From contig CM060323.1 of NCBI GenBank assembly GCA_030674155.1, positions 619,393 through 659,392 on the forward strand: a stretch of 40,000 bases of DNA. The letters run 5' to 3'. This DNA comes from Stramonita haemastoma. Its lineage: Eukaryota > Mollusca > Gastropoda > Neogastropoda > Muricidae. Shown here piece after piece: positions 30,651 to 40,000 of the stretch. Position 1 is the stretch's first letter. Each line of letters begins with the position of its first letter. The notes under the pieces are model-generated. The model saw only the letters and a program-made list of their open reading frames with translations. It did no database searches and had not been told where the DNA came from. The position numbers and the translations under genes are program-made.

Positions 30651-30772
30651 TGTGATGGGGCGGTAATTAGATTACCTCCCATGGGATAGCCTTATCACAG
30701 CGTCATGTGTCTAAATCGGGACACACCTGCGAATTGTGCGACGCTATGTTTCCTTGGGTGTTGGTTGAATCC
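30651..30772 (+). mobile_element. Probable tRNA-derived SINE head, family C, copy 3
   Basis: TGTGATGGGGCGGTAATTAG and ATTACCTCCCATG are shared with copy 1; GGGACACACCTGCGAATTGT with copies 1 and 2. Confidence 0.55.
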
Positions 30773-31589
30773 CAACTTTAACAACACTTTCTCCTACCGT
30801 GGTAAAACACAATCAAAATAATACAGCCTTTACCGTCACTGTCCGACTGTGCTGTTGAAATTCAAACACAATAACAATTAGGCTCCATCTATAATCGTCA
30901 CCAATTAGTATAGCGGGATCTTTGAATTATTTCCTAAATAGGTGACTTCGTATGTCCCATGGTGTGCATTGCTTACGCTGTCACTATCTTTTTGTACTCA
31001 CTATGAGATTGCTGTGTAAAATAGTTTATTATCTCTGAAGCAGAAAAACCACAATATAAAGAACTAAAAGTTGCACTGCTACAGGTAGTAATAAACAACC
31101 CAAAATAAAGTCACACTTTAATCCCCCACAGTACACGCATTTTTATGAAATGAACTAAACTGTTATAAATATGATGTCAGATAAGATTTATTGACATGCA
31201 AGCAGGAGGAGAATTGAGGCCGGTAGTAAACTATTTGTACGTCCTCTGTGGCACTTTTGAGATGGTAGGTTTAACTGAGCTTTTAAAGAGGAGAGGGGTA
31301 CTCAGGGGAGTTAACTGAAGAAACCTACAAAAGAACTAAATCGATGAAAATTTCTGTCGTGTCTTCCTGTGCATACAGTGTATCAATTACATCGCCTAAA
31401 TATCCTTTTGATGGTACAAAGAATTATTTTGTATATATTTATCATTTGCATTCCCAAATATCATTATGACAGAAGATATCCCAAGATAGTTATTTTGTTC
31501 CACTTCAGAAAACGATTTACTTTAAACTAAAACATCATGCTGATGCACCGGACATTCTGGACTATGATTTTACCTCTGTTCTGGAGAGA
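30773..31589. other. About 800 bp with no recognised gene or repeat
   Basis: AT-rich, stops in all frames. AGATTTATTGACATGCAAGC at about 31185 could be a decayed minus-strand LINE tail (AATAAATCT), but this is weak. Confidence 0.45.
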
Positions 31590-31860
31590 AAGAGTGATAA
31601 TGAGTGGTCTTTATTTTTCAAAGGTTACAGATAAGCATTCACATACTTTTTTTCATCGGGTCCTTGCCCTGATCAAGGACTATCAATACGACAAAAGCAA
31701 AGCAAAGCAAAACAAAACAAAACAAAAAGACCCACCCAAACCCAAAACAAATCAAATAGAAAGAAACAAACGAAAATAGAAAACAAAAGCCAAACAACCA
31801 ACCCCCAAACAAAAAAGTAATAGCACTCTCCCCCCAAAAAACCACTGCCACCACCACCAA
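31590..31860 (-). mobile_element. LINE 3' tail, minus strand
   Basis: Reverse complement shows GGGCAAGGACCCGATGAAAA, GAATGCTTATCTGTAACC, TTGAAAAATAAAGACCACTC. Its layout matches the tails at 3580 and 34620 (GGAC-GATG-A run-hairpin-TTATC-AATAAA). The upstream part is a T-rich 3' UTR (A-rich on the plus strand). Confidence 0.6.
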
Positions 31861-32178
31861 CTTCAGTTCAACCTATGGTTTAAAGGAAGGAAGTAGGTAT
31901 ATATTCAGAAAACACATAATCCTCAACTGGATACATTGATAATTACTTAAACAATAAGAGATAGATATACATTGAACAAACACGTAATCCCCAAGTGACT
32001 CGAACATTGTCAGAACAGGCGAACAATACGAATACGAAATCTTGAATGTCTAAAAAACAAGGGTGAGGAATTCATGTGGGTTTACAAGCAAGTGTAGCTG
32101 AAAATAGTCAACATGTGAAGACAATAGCGTAATTCGACATCACAGACATAGACAACCCTTTCCACACCTTAAAAATCT

Positions 32179-32182
<4 letters not shown>
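31861..32182. other. AT-rich spacer, no recognised gene
   Basis: Two loosely similar segments (TATATTCAGAAAACACATAA and TATACATTGAACAAACACGT, about 68 bp apart) hint at an old tandem duplication. Confidence 0.4.
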
Positions 32183-32183
<1 letters not shown>

Positions 32184-32262
<79 letters not shown>

Positions 32263-32270
32263 CTCTCTCG
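32184..32270. repeat. (CT)n microsatellite
   Basis: About 40 CT units, preceded by a C run. Confidence 0.97.
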
Positions 32271-32343
32271 CACGCACGCGCGCACACGCGCACACACACA
32301 CTCGCGCGTGCACGCACCTACGCTTGCGCACGCATGCACACAC
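32271..32343. repeat. (CA)n/(CG)n mixed microsatellite
   Basis: GCACGCACGCGCGCACACGC-type sequence. Confidence 0.9.
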
Positions 32344-32406
32344 AAAAATTCACCTGAGCTTGTGTGTGCTTGGGTGTGTGTGCTTGTGTGTGGTCGTGTG
32401 TGTGTG

Positions 32407-32502
32407 AGGGGGGGGGAGGCGGGTAGGTGTGGATGACGTGTATGTGTAGGGGGGGGGAGCGTGTGGGGGGGGGGGGGGGTGGGTGGTGGTGGGGGGGGGA
32501 GC
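32407..32502 (+). repeat. G-rich tract with several G runs of 8 or more
   Basis: At least four G runs of 8-16 bases separated by short TG-rich spacers. It is part of a TG-rich region 32360-32560. Confidence 0.9.
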
Positions 32503-32679
32503 GTGTGGGTTGTGTGGTGTGTGCGTGCATGCATGTATACGTGCGTGTGCGAACGCGTGCGTACAATACGTAAATAATGGTGATCATATGTCTTTTCTAG
32601 TCATTGGTGTTTTTAAAAAAAAAAAAACATTAGTATGTGTGTGTTTGCGTGTGTGCGAGCGCGCGCATAGAGTGTGAGT

Positions 32680-32842
32680 GTTTGTGACATTTTTATTTGA
32701 AGTTATCATATAATGTCTGAACAAATAATATTATGACATGTAGCTATTTCGTGTCTTTGATTATGATTTGTATCAATATACCTGTCAGTATTGTAATTAC
32801 TCTTCAGGGATGAATAAAGTGTTTTTGACTTGACTTGACTGA
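32680..32842 (+). mobile_element. LINE 3' tail ending in (CTTGA)n, plus copy
   Basis: GATTATGATTTGTATCAATA, CCTGTCAGTATTGTAATTAC, GGATGAATAAAGTGTTTTTG then ACTTGACTTGACT. Inverted relative to the copy at 23853-23950. Confidence 0.7.
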
Positions 32843-32924
32843 GCTATCATAACTTTGTACAATAAAATTTACAATGTAACACATCAAAATATAATATAAA
32901 GAAATTAGAGTTACGCCTCATCAA

Positions 32925-32927
<3 letters not shown>

Positions 32928-32955
<28 letters not shown>

Positions 32956-33000
32956 GCACGCACGCACGCACGCACACACACACAGACACACAGACACACA

Positions 33001-33037
<37 letters not shown>
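32928..33037. repeat. (CT)n-(CA)n-(CGCA)n-(CAGA)n compound microsatellite
   Basis: Short CT start then CA, CGCA and CAGACA units. Confidence 0.95.
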
Positions 33038-33038
<1 letters not shown>

Positions 33039-33102
33039 CATCGTTTTTTGTAATTGTGAAATATTTGTTCAGCATTTGAATAGAAGTGGGGATAAAGCTG
33101 TT

Positions 33103-33430
33103 TTTCCTTCGGAAGGTTTTAAGTTTGGGTACTCTATAGAGCCCTTGGTGTATCAGATATAAATGTTCATAAATTCAGATACAGAGATTATGATGTTGAT
33201 GACCTCAGGTTACTATGCCCATTATGTAAGCAAGCACCTGAAGACGAAGTACATTTTGTGATATGCTGTCCAGCATTAGAGGATGTAAGGCAGAGTTACA
33301 TCCATGTGAAATATAGTAGACAGCCTAATTCATTTAGACTCTGTTTACTCATGGCGTCAAGTCAGCCTGAGGTTGTGCACAGCCTCACTCTGTGTCAAGC
33401 CTTTAGAATAAGAATAAATTTATTATCGTA
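33103..33430 (+). pseudogene. LINE ORF2 C-terminus with CCHC zinc knuckle (I-like), 5'-truncated
   Basis: Frame ending TAA at 33428-33430: ALGVSDINVHKFRYRDYDVD, then CPLCKQAPEDEVHFVICC (C-X2-C-X8-H-X4-C), PALEDVRQSYI and FRLCLLMASSQ. It is the same kind of C-terminal RNA-binding knuckle as at 3114-3164 but from a different subfamily. No stop is visible within this short piece. The RT part is absent, so it is a dead fragment. Confidence 0.8.
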
Positions 33431-33592
33431 AGTCTGTTTTTTTTTGCTACTGATTTTGTTGCTATACAATAATTTTGCTGTTGTTGCTGTTGTCTTTTAC
33501 CCCACACCAAAATAAGCAGTTTTGCAACCCCATTCATGTATGGGCCTATAGCCTTTTTGTGAATAAATCATTTAAGTTCGAGTTCTCTCTCA
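33431..33592 (+). mobile_element. 3' UTR and tail of the LINE at 33103
   Basis: TATGGGCCTATAGCC can form a small stem. TTTTTGTGAATAAATCATTT and AAGTTCGAG end the tail immediately before the (CT)n/(CTGT)n array. The end wording is close to that at 2781-2795. Confidence 0.7.
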
Positions 33593-33599
33593 CTCTCCT

Positions 33600-33791
<192 letters not shown>

Positions 33792-33951
33792 ATATGGAGT
33801 ATGAATGTAAAAGAAAGGATAATATTGTCACCTGATATGATTGTTTGACTTGTATCATTCTTCTTTTTTCTATGACTAAATTTTTTTTTTTTTTTTTAAA
33901 GAAAAAAACAACAACAAAAAACCTACCACCTCAAGCTTATAAATATAAGTG

Positions 33952-33966
33952 TGAGTAAGTGTGTGT

Positions 33967-34024
<58 letters not shown>

Positions 34025-34052
34025 ATTTGTGTGTGTGTGTGTGTGTGTGTGT
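33952..34052. repeat. (TG)n microsatellite
   Basis: TG units with a few interruptions. Confidence 0.97.
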
Positions 34053-34107
34053 GATTTGTATGTGCATTTGCCTGCGAGCGTGCATGCGTGAGTGAGTTGC
34101 GTATATG

Positions 34108-34115
34108 CATGTATG

Positions 34116-34149
<34 letters not shown>

Positions 34150-34191
34150 TGTATGTATGTATGTATGTATGTATGTATGTATGTATGTATG

Positions 34192-34240
<49 letters not shown>
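34108..34240. repeat. (ATGT)n then (TG)n microsatellite
   Basis: About 20 ATGT units passing into TG units at 34192. Confidence 0.97.
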
Positions 34241-34243
<3 letters not shown>

Positions 34244-34619
34244 CCTACGTGTAGGAGTGAGTTTTACGTGTATTATTATCATACTATTATCACTATTGTT
34301 GATATTATTCTTATCGTCATCATTATAATCATTGTATTATCTTTAGTTCCTTCTGAGTTCATTTTGTTGTTATGAGTTGTAACAATGTTGTAGCTAAGTA
34401 TTTTTGGGTGGACTTTTCTTGGTTGCTAAGTTGTTTATTTCATTATGTTTCTTTGGTTGCTCTTTATCTATTAACGTTTCTCTTTTCTTTTATAATCAAA
34501 ATCATTCTATTGTGGCTTCTGATTTTCGTCTTCTGAAAGTGTGCATTTTTATTCTCTTATTATGTATAATGTCCTTATTCCTTTATGTTGTTTGGTACTG
34601 CATATAGTTTACTGTTTAG
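34241..34619 (+). other. T-rich sequence, probable LINE 3' UTR, no coding part recognised
   Basis: It leads without a break into the tail at 34620; no zinc knuckle or RT motif in any frame. Confidence 0.45.
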
Positions 34620-34738
34620 TATCTTTTTATCTTGATGTTTTTCCCCTGAAAAGGGCGGGGACTGGATGTAAAAAAGCACATGAGTGCTTATCTATTATCC
34701 TCGAATAAAAGAATTTTGCCTTGCCTTGCCTTTGCCTT
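34620..34738 (+). mobile_element. LINE 3' tail ending in (CTTGC)n, copy 2
   Basis: TTTTTATCTTGATGTTTTTC, AGGGCGGGGACTGGATGTAA, hairpin AAGCACATGAGTGCTT (34675-34690), CCTCGAATAAAAGAATTTTG then CTTGC units. Nearly identical to 3590-3722. Confidence 0.75.
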
Positions 34739-34914
34739 GTCTCTCTCTCCCACAAGGGCTCTTTCTGTGCCTGTGTGCGGGTAGTTTTGCTGTTCGATGG
34801 TCACTTGTGGTGTTGTTCCTGCTACTTGTGGTTTGTCTCTAGGGCAGAGTAAGATGAGAAAGAGAGATATTGTTGTGGATCGAGGAGACGAGAGGATCAG
34901 GGGAGGGGAGAAGT

Positions 34915-34917
34915 GTG

Positions 34918-34984
<67 letters not shown>
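34915..34984. repeat. (TG)n microsatellite followed by (AATC)n
   Basis: About 35 TG units; AATCAATCAATCAATCC follows at about 34990-35020. Confidence 0.97.
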
Positions 34985-34986
<2 letters not shown>

Positions 34987-35064
34987 TGTCAATCAATCAA
35001 TCAATCCAATCAATCAATCCAATTCTCTTATTTGGAGGAGATGTTTGTGTGTGCGTGTGAGTGT

Positions 35065-35185
<121 letters not shown>

Positions 35186-35809
35186 TGACTCAAAAAGATG
35201 GCGTTCAAAAGCCGGTTTACCATTTGAAAAAATAATTGAAAAGAAACGCTTAGTTCTGCTTTGTTCACACTGTAAGTAGCAATGCATTTTAAAGAAAACA
35301 ATGTCTGCAATGTCTGTGGTACTGGAACATCATTCAACAAAGACGAGAAGATATAAACCACACAAAAGACACCTCGGCAACGAAGCACTTTAAAGACAAG
35401 GAAGTAAGTCCATCCATTACCGATGTCAGAGCATGGGAATCAAATGTTTAAAGCCTTCAACTTCTCATCTTAAAGCTCTCAAAGTCGCCCTCTAAGTGTT
35501 TGGGATGTCTGGTAGACATGTTTACGACTCTTCAGATAAACTGTTCGTGTTGGTCTGTCTGGAATATATCCTTGGTGTTATTATCATCATTATCATCGTG
35601 TAGAAGATTAAATGAAGAACGCACGTTGAAGATTCTTTAAAAATGATTCCAGAGTTTGTTTAGATAGATGCAGAAGCGGTAACATACCAGATGCTGGCCA
35701 CCTGTCTTCAACAGCTGGGTCAAGAGACTGTGTGATGGAGTTCGTGGCAGATATAAAACACATTATTGTATTGTATTATGTTTGTGTTGTAGTTGTGCTA
35801 TATAGAACT
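35186..35809. other. About 620 bp with no recognised gene
   Basis: Stops in all frames and no motif on either strand. Confidence 0.45.
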
Positions 35810-36125
35810 GTAGTCACTGCAGATTTCTCTGTGTAAACATTGGGTTGCTATCCTCGTGGAGAGTTTGTCACCACAAGAGCAGCGCCACTCTTTTTTTTTA
35901 TCCTGTCCGCATGTGTACCTGTTTCCGAAAGAAAGTAGCTTTTCCCCTTTTTTTCTTTATCTTGTTTCCGTGGCCTTTTTTACGCAACCCACAAAAATGG
36001 GTTGAAACTGAGCCTCGACTTATCATCTCGTCTAGAAGACAAGCACCCAGGCAACCACTAAGGGTCTAGTAGATGGGGGTAAACGTTCAGGTTCAAACGG
36101 GGATTGAACCATTGTAGGTCAGTAA
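35810..36125 (-). mobile_element. tRNA-derived SINE, family A, minus copy
   Basis: Minus strand: GGTTCAATCCCCGTTTG (B-box GGTTCAATCCC, near 36110), TCTTCTAGACGAGATGATAA (near 36040), GAGTGGCGCTGCTCTTGTGG (near 35890), TTTACACAGAGAAATCTGCA (near 35830). The order matches the plus copy at 1478-1785. Confidence 0.75.
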
Positions 36126-36797
36126 GTTGATTTCCATTTACTTGATCACCAGTTTTCACAAAATGTGTTTCCACTCCCAAACCCCACTCTATACAACCCC
36201 TTTTTTGTTGTTATTGAATTTTTGTAAGTAATATCGCTATTTGTGAAGAGACGTAAAATGAAATAAAATCGAACAGTGGCATGGCTCCCTCCGGGGATTT
36301 TCCTGTTTTGTTTTCTACTTCCTGTTTGTGTTCTACTTCCTGTTTAAAGTCTACTTCCTGTTTATCGTCTGCTTCCTGGGTTGTTTTAATTTACCTCTTG
36401 TTTCTTAGTTACATCGCGATGTTTTTCTGGCGAGAGAAGACAAACAAGAAAAAAATGGACCAAAGGACGATAGTGAGCATGCTGCACATTCACAAAACTA
36501 AGCTATCTGTATTCAAACAGAAAGTTTGCGGAGGAATAGACGCCCAGTTAAGATCTAATGGAGGGAATTGAGGAATGAATAAATAAATAAATAGATAAAT
36601 AAATAAAAGACAGTATCTGTCCCCACTGTCATCTTCACTATCATCATAGAAATCGTCATCACAATCATCACCACCATCATTATCACCACCACCATTGTCA
36701 TCATCACCATAAAAAAAAATTTCTATACTGCAAGTTAATTTTCGAACTTTTCCAGCTCTTGGTTCTTAAGTCAGGAAGGGGGAGGGAGGGGGATGTC

Positions 36798-36798
<1 letters not shown>
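36126..36798. other. No recognised gene; small tandem repeats
   Basis: Includes a ~18-bp repeat with TCTACTTCCTGTTT (four units, 36312-36380), AAAT repeats (36575-36610) and imperfect CAT/ATC repeats (36620-36712). The open frame 36281-36571 is driven by the 18-bp repeat (STSCL units) and is not supported as a gene. Confidence 0.5.
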
Positions 36799-36844
<46 letters not shown>

Positions 36845-36861
36845 CAGATAGATAGATAGAT

Positions 36862-36949
<88 letters not shown>
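36799..36949. repeat. (GATA)n microsatellite
   Basis: About 37 units with a few interruptions. Confidence 0.98.
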
Positions 36950-37077
36950 CTGGTAAATATTCGTCAAAGTAGGGAAGCTCCAGAACAACAAGCTTGATTT
37001 TAGTGTGGTGGTCAGGTGGGAAAGGATTTCCTGCTATCACACTTCTTGTGTTGTTGTGGGTATTTTTTCATTGCGGC

Positions 37078-37420
37078 TTTTCTTCTTCTTCTTCTTCTCT
37101 TCTTCTTCTTCTTCTTCTTCTTCTCTTCTTCTTCTTCTTCTTCTCTTCTTCTCTTCTTTCTTCCTCTTGCTCTTCCTCTTCCTCTTCCTCTTCTTTGCAA
37201 TCCTTCTTTTTGCAATTCTTCTTCTTCTTCTTCTTTCTTCTTCCCCTTCTCCTCCTTTTCCTTCTTTCTCCTCCCTCTTCGCTTCCTTCTCCTCTTCTTT
37301 CTTCTTCAAATTCTTCTTTCTCCTCCTCCTCCTCTTCGTCTTCTTTTCCTTCTGTTTCTCTCTTCTTCATCTTCCTCCTACCCCATTCCTCCTTTACATC
37401 CTCTTCTTCTCTGATTAACC
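37078..37420. repeat. (CTT)n / CTCCTT polypyrimidine tract
   Basis: Imperfect CTT repeat with strong strand asymmetry; open frames here are artefacts. Confidence 0.96.
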
Positions 37421-38028
37421 AGTTTTCCTGTCTCCACCTTCCCATGCCTGACATAGGGGGGGGGGGGGGGGTTCAGAGTCACGGTATTGCCTGCAGGGAC
37501 GTAGCCAATATCGGTGGCAGACCACAGAAGGACACCAGCCGTTATAGACGGCAGAGCTGGAAACAGGACACCCTCTAACCATGGTTCGGTTTTCCTCTTT
37601 ATTTTTTCTGCAGTGTCATGCTTCTAGGCTGAGGAATATGAACAAATAACACCGATTTATCGACGATTTTTTTGTGTGTAAAACGTTTATTTTCATCGGT
37701 AACAGATATGATGCATTTTTCCTGTCTAGGAATGGGGCAAGTGTAACTTACGATTTATTGGATTTTTCAAAATTTTCGTTTTTTTTAGCGTTAACGGATA
37801 AAATACTCTTTTTCCCCTTATCTTGCCCTGTCTCTCTGGGCGTGGGGAAAGTGTAAATAAGCAGTTAACCTGCTGCGTATGCCGAATCGATTGATATAAT
37901 AAGGCCAGGAAAATGTCAAGATAAATTAATTAGAAAAAAAAGAAAAAGGGAATGAATTCCATTTCAATCGTTTTATGTATGGCTCCACTAGACAGGGCAG
38001 AAAGATCAAAACTGACAGAGAAAAGAAA
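37421..38028. other. No recognised gene; contains an 18-base G run
   Basis: A G run at about 37457-37474, otherwise AT-rich DNA without motifs. Confidence 0.45.
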
Positions 38029-38325
38029 GCTAAGCATTTCTTTTAACATTCAGATTATGCAGTTGGCTAAGCATTTCTTTAACATTCAGATTATGCAGTC
38101 AGCTAAGCATTTCTTTTAACATTCAGATTATGCAGTCAGCTAAGCATTTCTTTTAACATTCAGATTATGCAGTCAGCTAAGCATTTCTTTTAACATTCAG
38201 ATTATGCAGTCAGCTAAGCATTTCTTTTAACATTCAGAGTTATGCAGTCAGCTAAGCATTTCTTTTAACATTTAGATTATGCAGTCAGCTAAGCATTTCT
38301 TTTAACATTCAGATTATGCGATCAG
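38029..38325 (+). repeat. 37-bp minisatellite, eight copies
   Basis: Unit begins GCTAAGCATTTCTTTTAACA and ends TTCAGATTATGCAGTCA. Copies are almost identical; one lacks a T, one has CAGAGTTATG, one has TTTAGATT. Confidence 0.95.
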
Positions 38326-38344
38326 CTTCAACCAGACAGACAGT

Positions 38345-38615
38345 GTCGCCAGCTACAGAGGTTGCACAAGCAGTAGAAGCAAGAATTGTAGCACCAGTGG
38401 AAGTAGAAGTAGCAGCAGAAGCAGAAACAGAAGCAGTGATGATGGTGAAAATGGAAGCAGTAGTAGAAAGAGTGGCAGCAGAACAGTAGAAGTAGCAGCA
38501 GCGGTCATAGAGTAGTTGTAGTAGTGGTAGTAGTAGTAATAGTAGTAGTAGAAGTAGTAGTAGTATAGTAGTAGTAGTAGAAGTAGTAGTAGCAGTAGTA
38601 GAGTAGTAGCGGTAA

Positions 38616-38669
<54 letters not shown>

Positions 38670-38698
38670 CAGCAGTAGTAGAGTAGTAGAGTAGTAGC

Positions 38699-38770
<72 letters not shown>

Positions 38771-38882
38771 AGTAGTAGTAGTAGAGCAGCAGCAGCAGCA
38801 GCAGCAGAGTAGCAGTAGTGTAGCAGTAGTAGAGTAGTAGAAATAGTAGTAGTAGTAGTAGTAGAAGTAGCAGCAGCAAACA
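38345..38882. repeat. (AGT)n/(AGC)n trinucleotide tract
   Basis: Over 500 bp of imperfect AGT/AGC/AGA triplets; long Leu, Thr, Tyr or Ser frames on the other strand are artefacts. Confidence 0.97.
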
Positions 38883-39595
38883 CATCAGCAGAACAGTAGA
38901 AATAGCAGAAATAATCTGAGATCTGTAGTTATGTTATAGATGTATAGAAATACACAGACAAGCCATTTTCTTAGAGATCTTTCCAGTAAAATTCCAACTT
39001 GTCACATTTAATTTCTTATTTTGCATTATCAGTTCAATTTCCTACATATTACTTTATGTCTCTTTATCAATACTGCGTGTGTGCGTGCGTGTGCACGCGT
39101 GCGTGCGTGCGTGTTGTGTGTGCGTGTGCGCGCATGTTTGTGTGTATGTGAGGTTTTTTGTGTGTGTGTATGTACGTGCGGGCGTGCGGGCGTGCGTTCA
39201 TGTGGATGTACGTGCGTGTTTGTGTAAAAAAAAAATACTGGGATGTTGGAAATATGTGAAACATGGTTAAAAAGATATTAGGGGAAGGTAAATGACAGTA
39301 TTATGGGAAATAATTGTCTATTCTACGTGCTTTCATACAGTCTTTTTCTTCTTCTTCGAACCCTCAGCAGCTTTAGTTGTTTGTCTTACAGTGAAGAGAA
39401 TGATCTCACCTAGAAAAAGGACAATAAACATTATCCAGTAATCTTTTCGGCTCAACTCGCTTCGCAAGACACTAACAACCAGTCTCTGGGAGCAACATTT
39501 CTTTTTTTTTTACAACTTTTTTTTCTGGAGAGGTGGGTGAGGGCAGAAGATGAGACGAACAAGGAAAAGATCAATGAAATCATAGCAAGGTACGA
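38883..39595. other. No recognised gene; a TG/CG microsatellite at 39075-39223
   Basis: TG/CG compound repeat flanked by AT-rich DNA; no supported ORF. Confidence 0.5.
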
Positions 39596-39764
39596 CGGAC
39601 GCCATAGTTAAGAGGTTTAAGACCGTTCAACTTCAACCTCATGGGACCATGAAGTCGTGGGTTCGAATCTCGGCAGCGTCTCGTGAATTAAGACTAGGGA
39701 TTTTTACGATCTCCCAGGTCAACTTCAAGCTCAGACCTGCCAGTGCCTTCATTTCCTTCTTGTG

Positions 39765-39850
<86 letters not shown>

Positions 39851-40000
39851 GCAGAAGTTCAAAATATTCACGCCTAAGATCCCGTCATTTATGTCAGCGT
39901 TCGATGTGTTACGGACACACGAACATACTCAGCGTACACCCCCGAAGTTGGAATGCGGCTACCTTTATAGGAGATAAAAACGGTCGCGTCAGCAACATCT
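39596..40000 (+). mobile_element. tRNA-derived SINE, family D, split by (AT)n, continues past the window
   Basis: B-box GGTTCGAATCT (39660-39670) after a tRNA-like GCCATAGTTAAGAGGTTTAA. The 3' half has GTGTTACGGACACACGAACA, CAGCGTACACCCCCGAAGTT, GGAATGCGGCTACC and AGATAAAAACGGTCGCGTCA, which I recognise as a common mollusc SINE 3' region. An (AT)n array at 39765-39845 lies inside. The 3' end is outside the window. Confidence 0.75.
39765..39845. repeat. (AT)n microsatellite
   Basis: About 40 AT units inside the family D SINE. Confidence 0.98.

Noticed and set aside
36994..37578. 194-codon frame of Ser and Leu runs
   Set aside because: CTT tract artefact; the opposite strand gives Lys/Glu/Arg runs.
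38029..38325. CRISPR-like regular repeats
   Set aside because: Units are contiguous with no unique spacers, and the surrounding DNA is animal.
38353..38885. 176- and 126-codon minus-strand frames of Leu, Thr, Tyr and Ser
   Set aside because: Direct product of the AGT/AGC triplet tract.

Overview
The window reads as non-coding, repeat-dominated nuclear DNA of an invertebrate animal, most likely a marine mollusc. The reasons are long CA/TG, CT/GA, AAT, GATA and AGT microsatellites, several tRNA-headed SINE families with a central block of the 'TTCGGATGA..A' type that I associate with gastropod and bivalve SINEs, and many 5'-truncated APE-type non-LTR retrotransposons (LINEs). I see no intact host gene, no rRNA or functional tRNA gene, no CRISPR array, and no bacterial or phage features. 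Nearly every long open frame is either a LINE fragment or a low-complexity reading of a microsatellite.

Layout. 1-1440: open 3' end of an L2/CR1-like LINE with its 3' UTR. 1478-2247: two SINEs, the second a tRNA/5S chimera carrying the same 3' tail as that LINE. 2390-3725: LINE 3' ends of an I-like group. 3723-4597: an 870-bp CT then TG tract. 4599-5860 (minus): 3' end of an RNase H-bearing LINE. 5935-6606: two SINE copies. 7185-10306 (minus): one RNase H-bearing LINE broken by two 815-845-bp tRNA-headed retroposons in opposite orientations, each with target-site duplications. 10307-15790: unassigned DNA and very long CA/TG tracts. 15795-17760 (minus): broken copy of a repetitive metazoan gene family with a Cys-rich tail. 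17770-19286: CA tracts and unassigned DNA. 19287-21245: a three-level nest (plus LINE, minus LINE inside it, TIR-bounded element inside that). 21556-24856: CA tracts, a Tx1/L1-like LINE 3' end, two SINEs, a LINE RT fragment. 25140-26361 (minus): LINE endonuclease region. 26940-30170: near full-length RTE-like LINE with one stop and four frameshifts. 30296-35190: SINE heads, LINE tails, a G-rich tract and long microsatellites. 35810-36125 (minus): a SINE. 36799-38882: GATA, CTT, a 37-bp minisatellite, AGT arrays. 39596-40000: a SINE split by an AT array.

How it works together. The sequence records a LINE/SINE community. Two non-autonomous groups carry the 3' tails of LINE lineages present in the same window, which suggests the LINE reverse transcriptases mobilise them. 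Across several lineages the 3' tail keeps a small hairpin followed by an AATAAA-like run although the stem bases differ, as expected of a structure read by the reverse transcriptase. The most interesting items are the tRNA/5S chimeric SINE with its LINE tail, the 710-bp TIR element with a tandem-repeat core and perfect 8-bp duplication, and the opposed pair of long retroposons that would fold into an ~800-bp RNA hairpin if transcribed. All family assignments are by eye from motifs.
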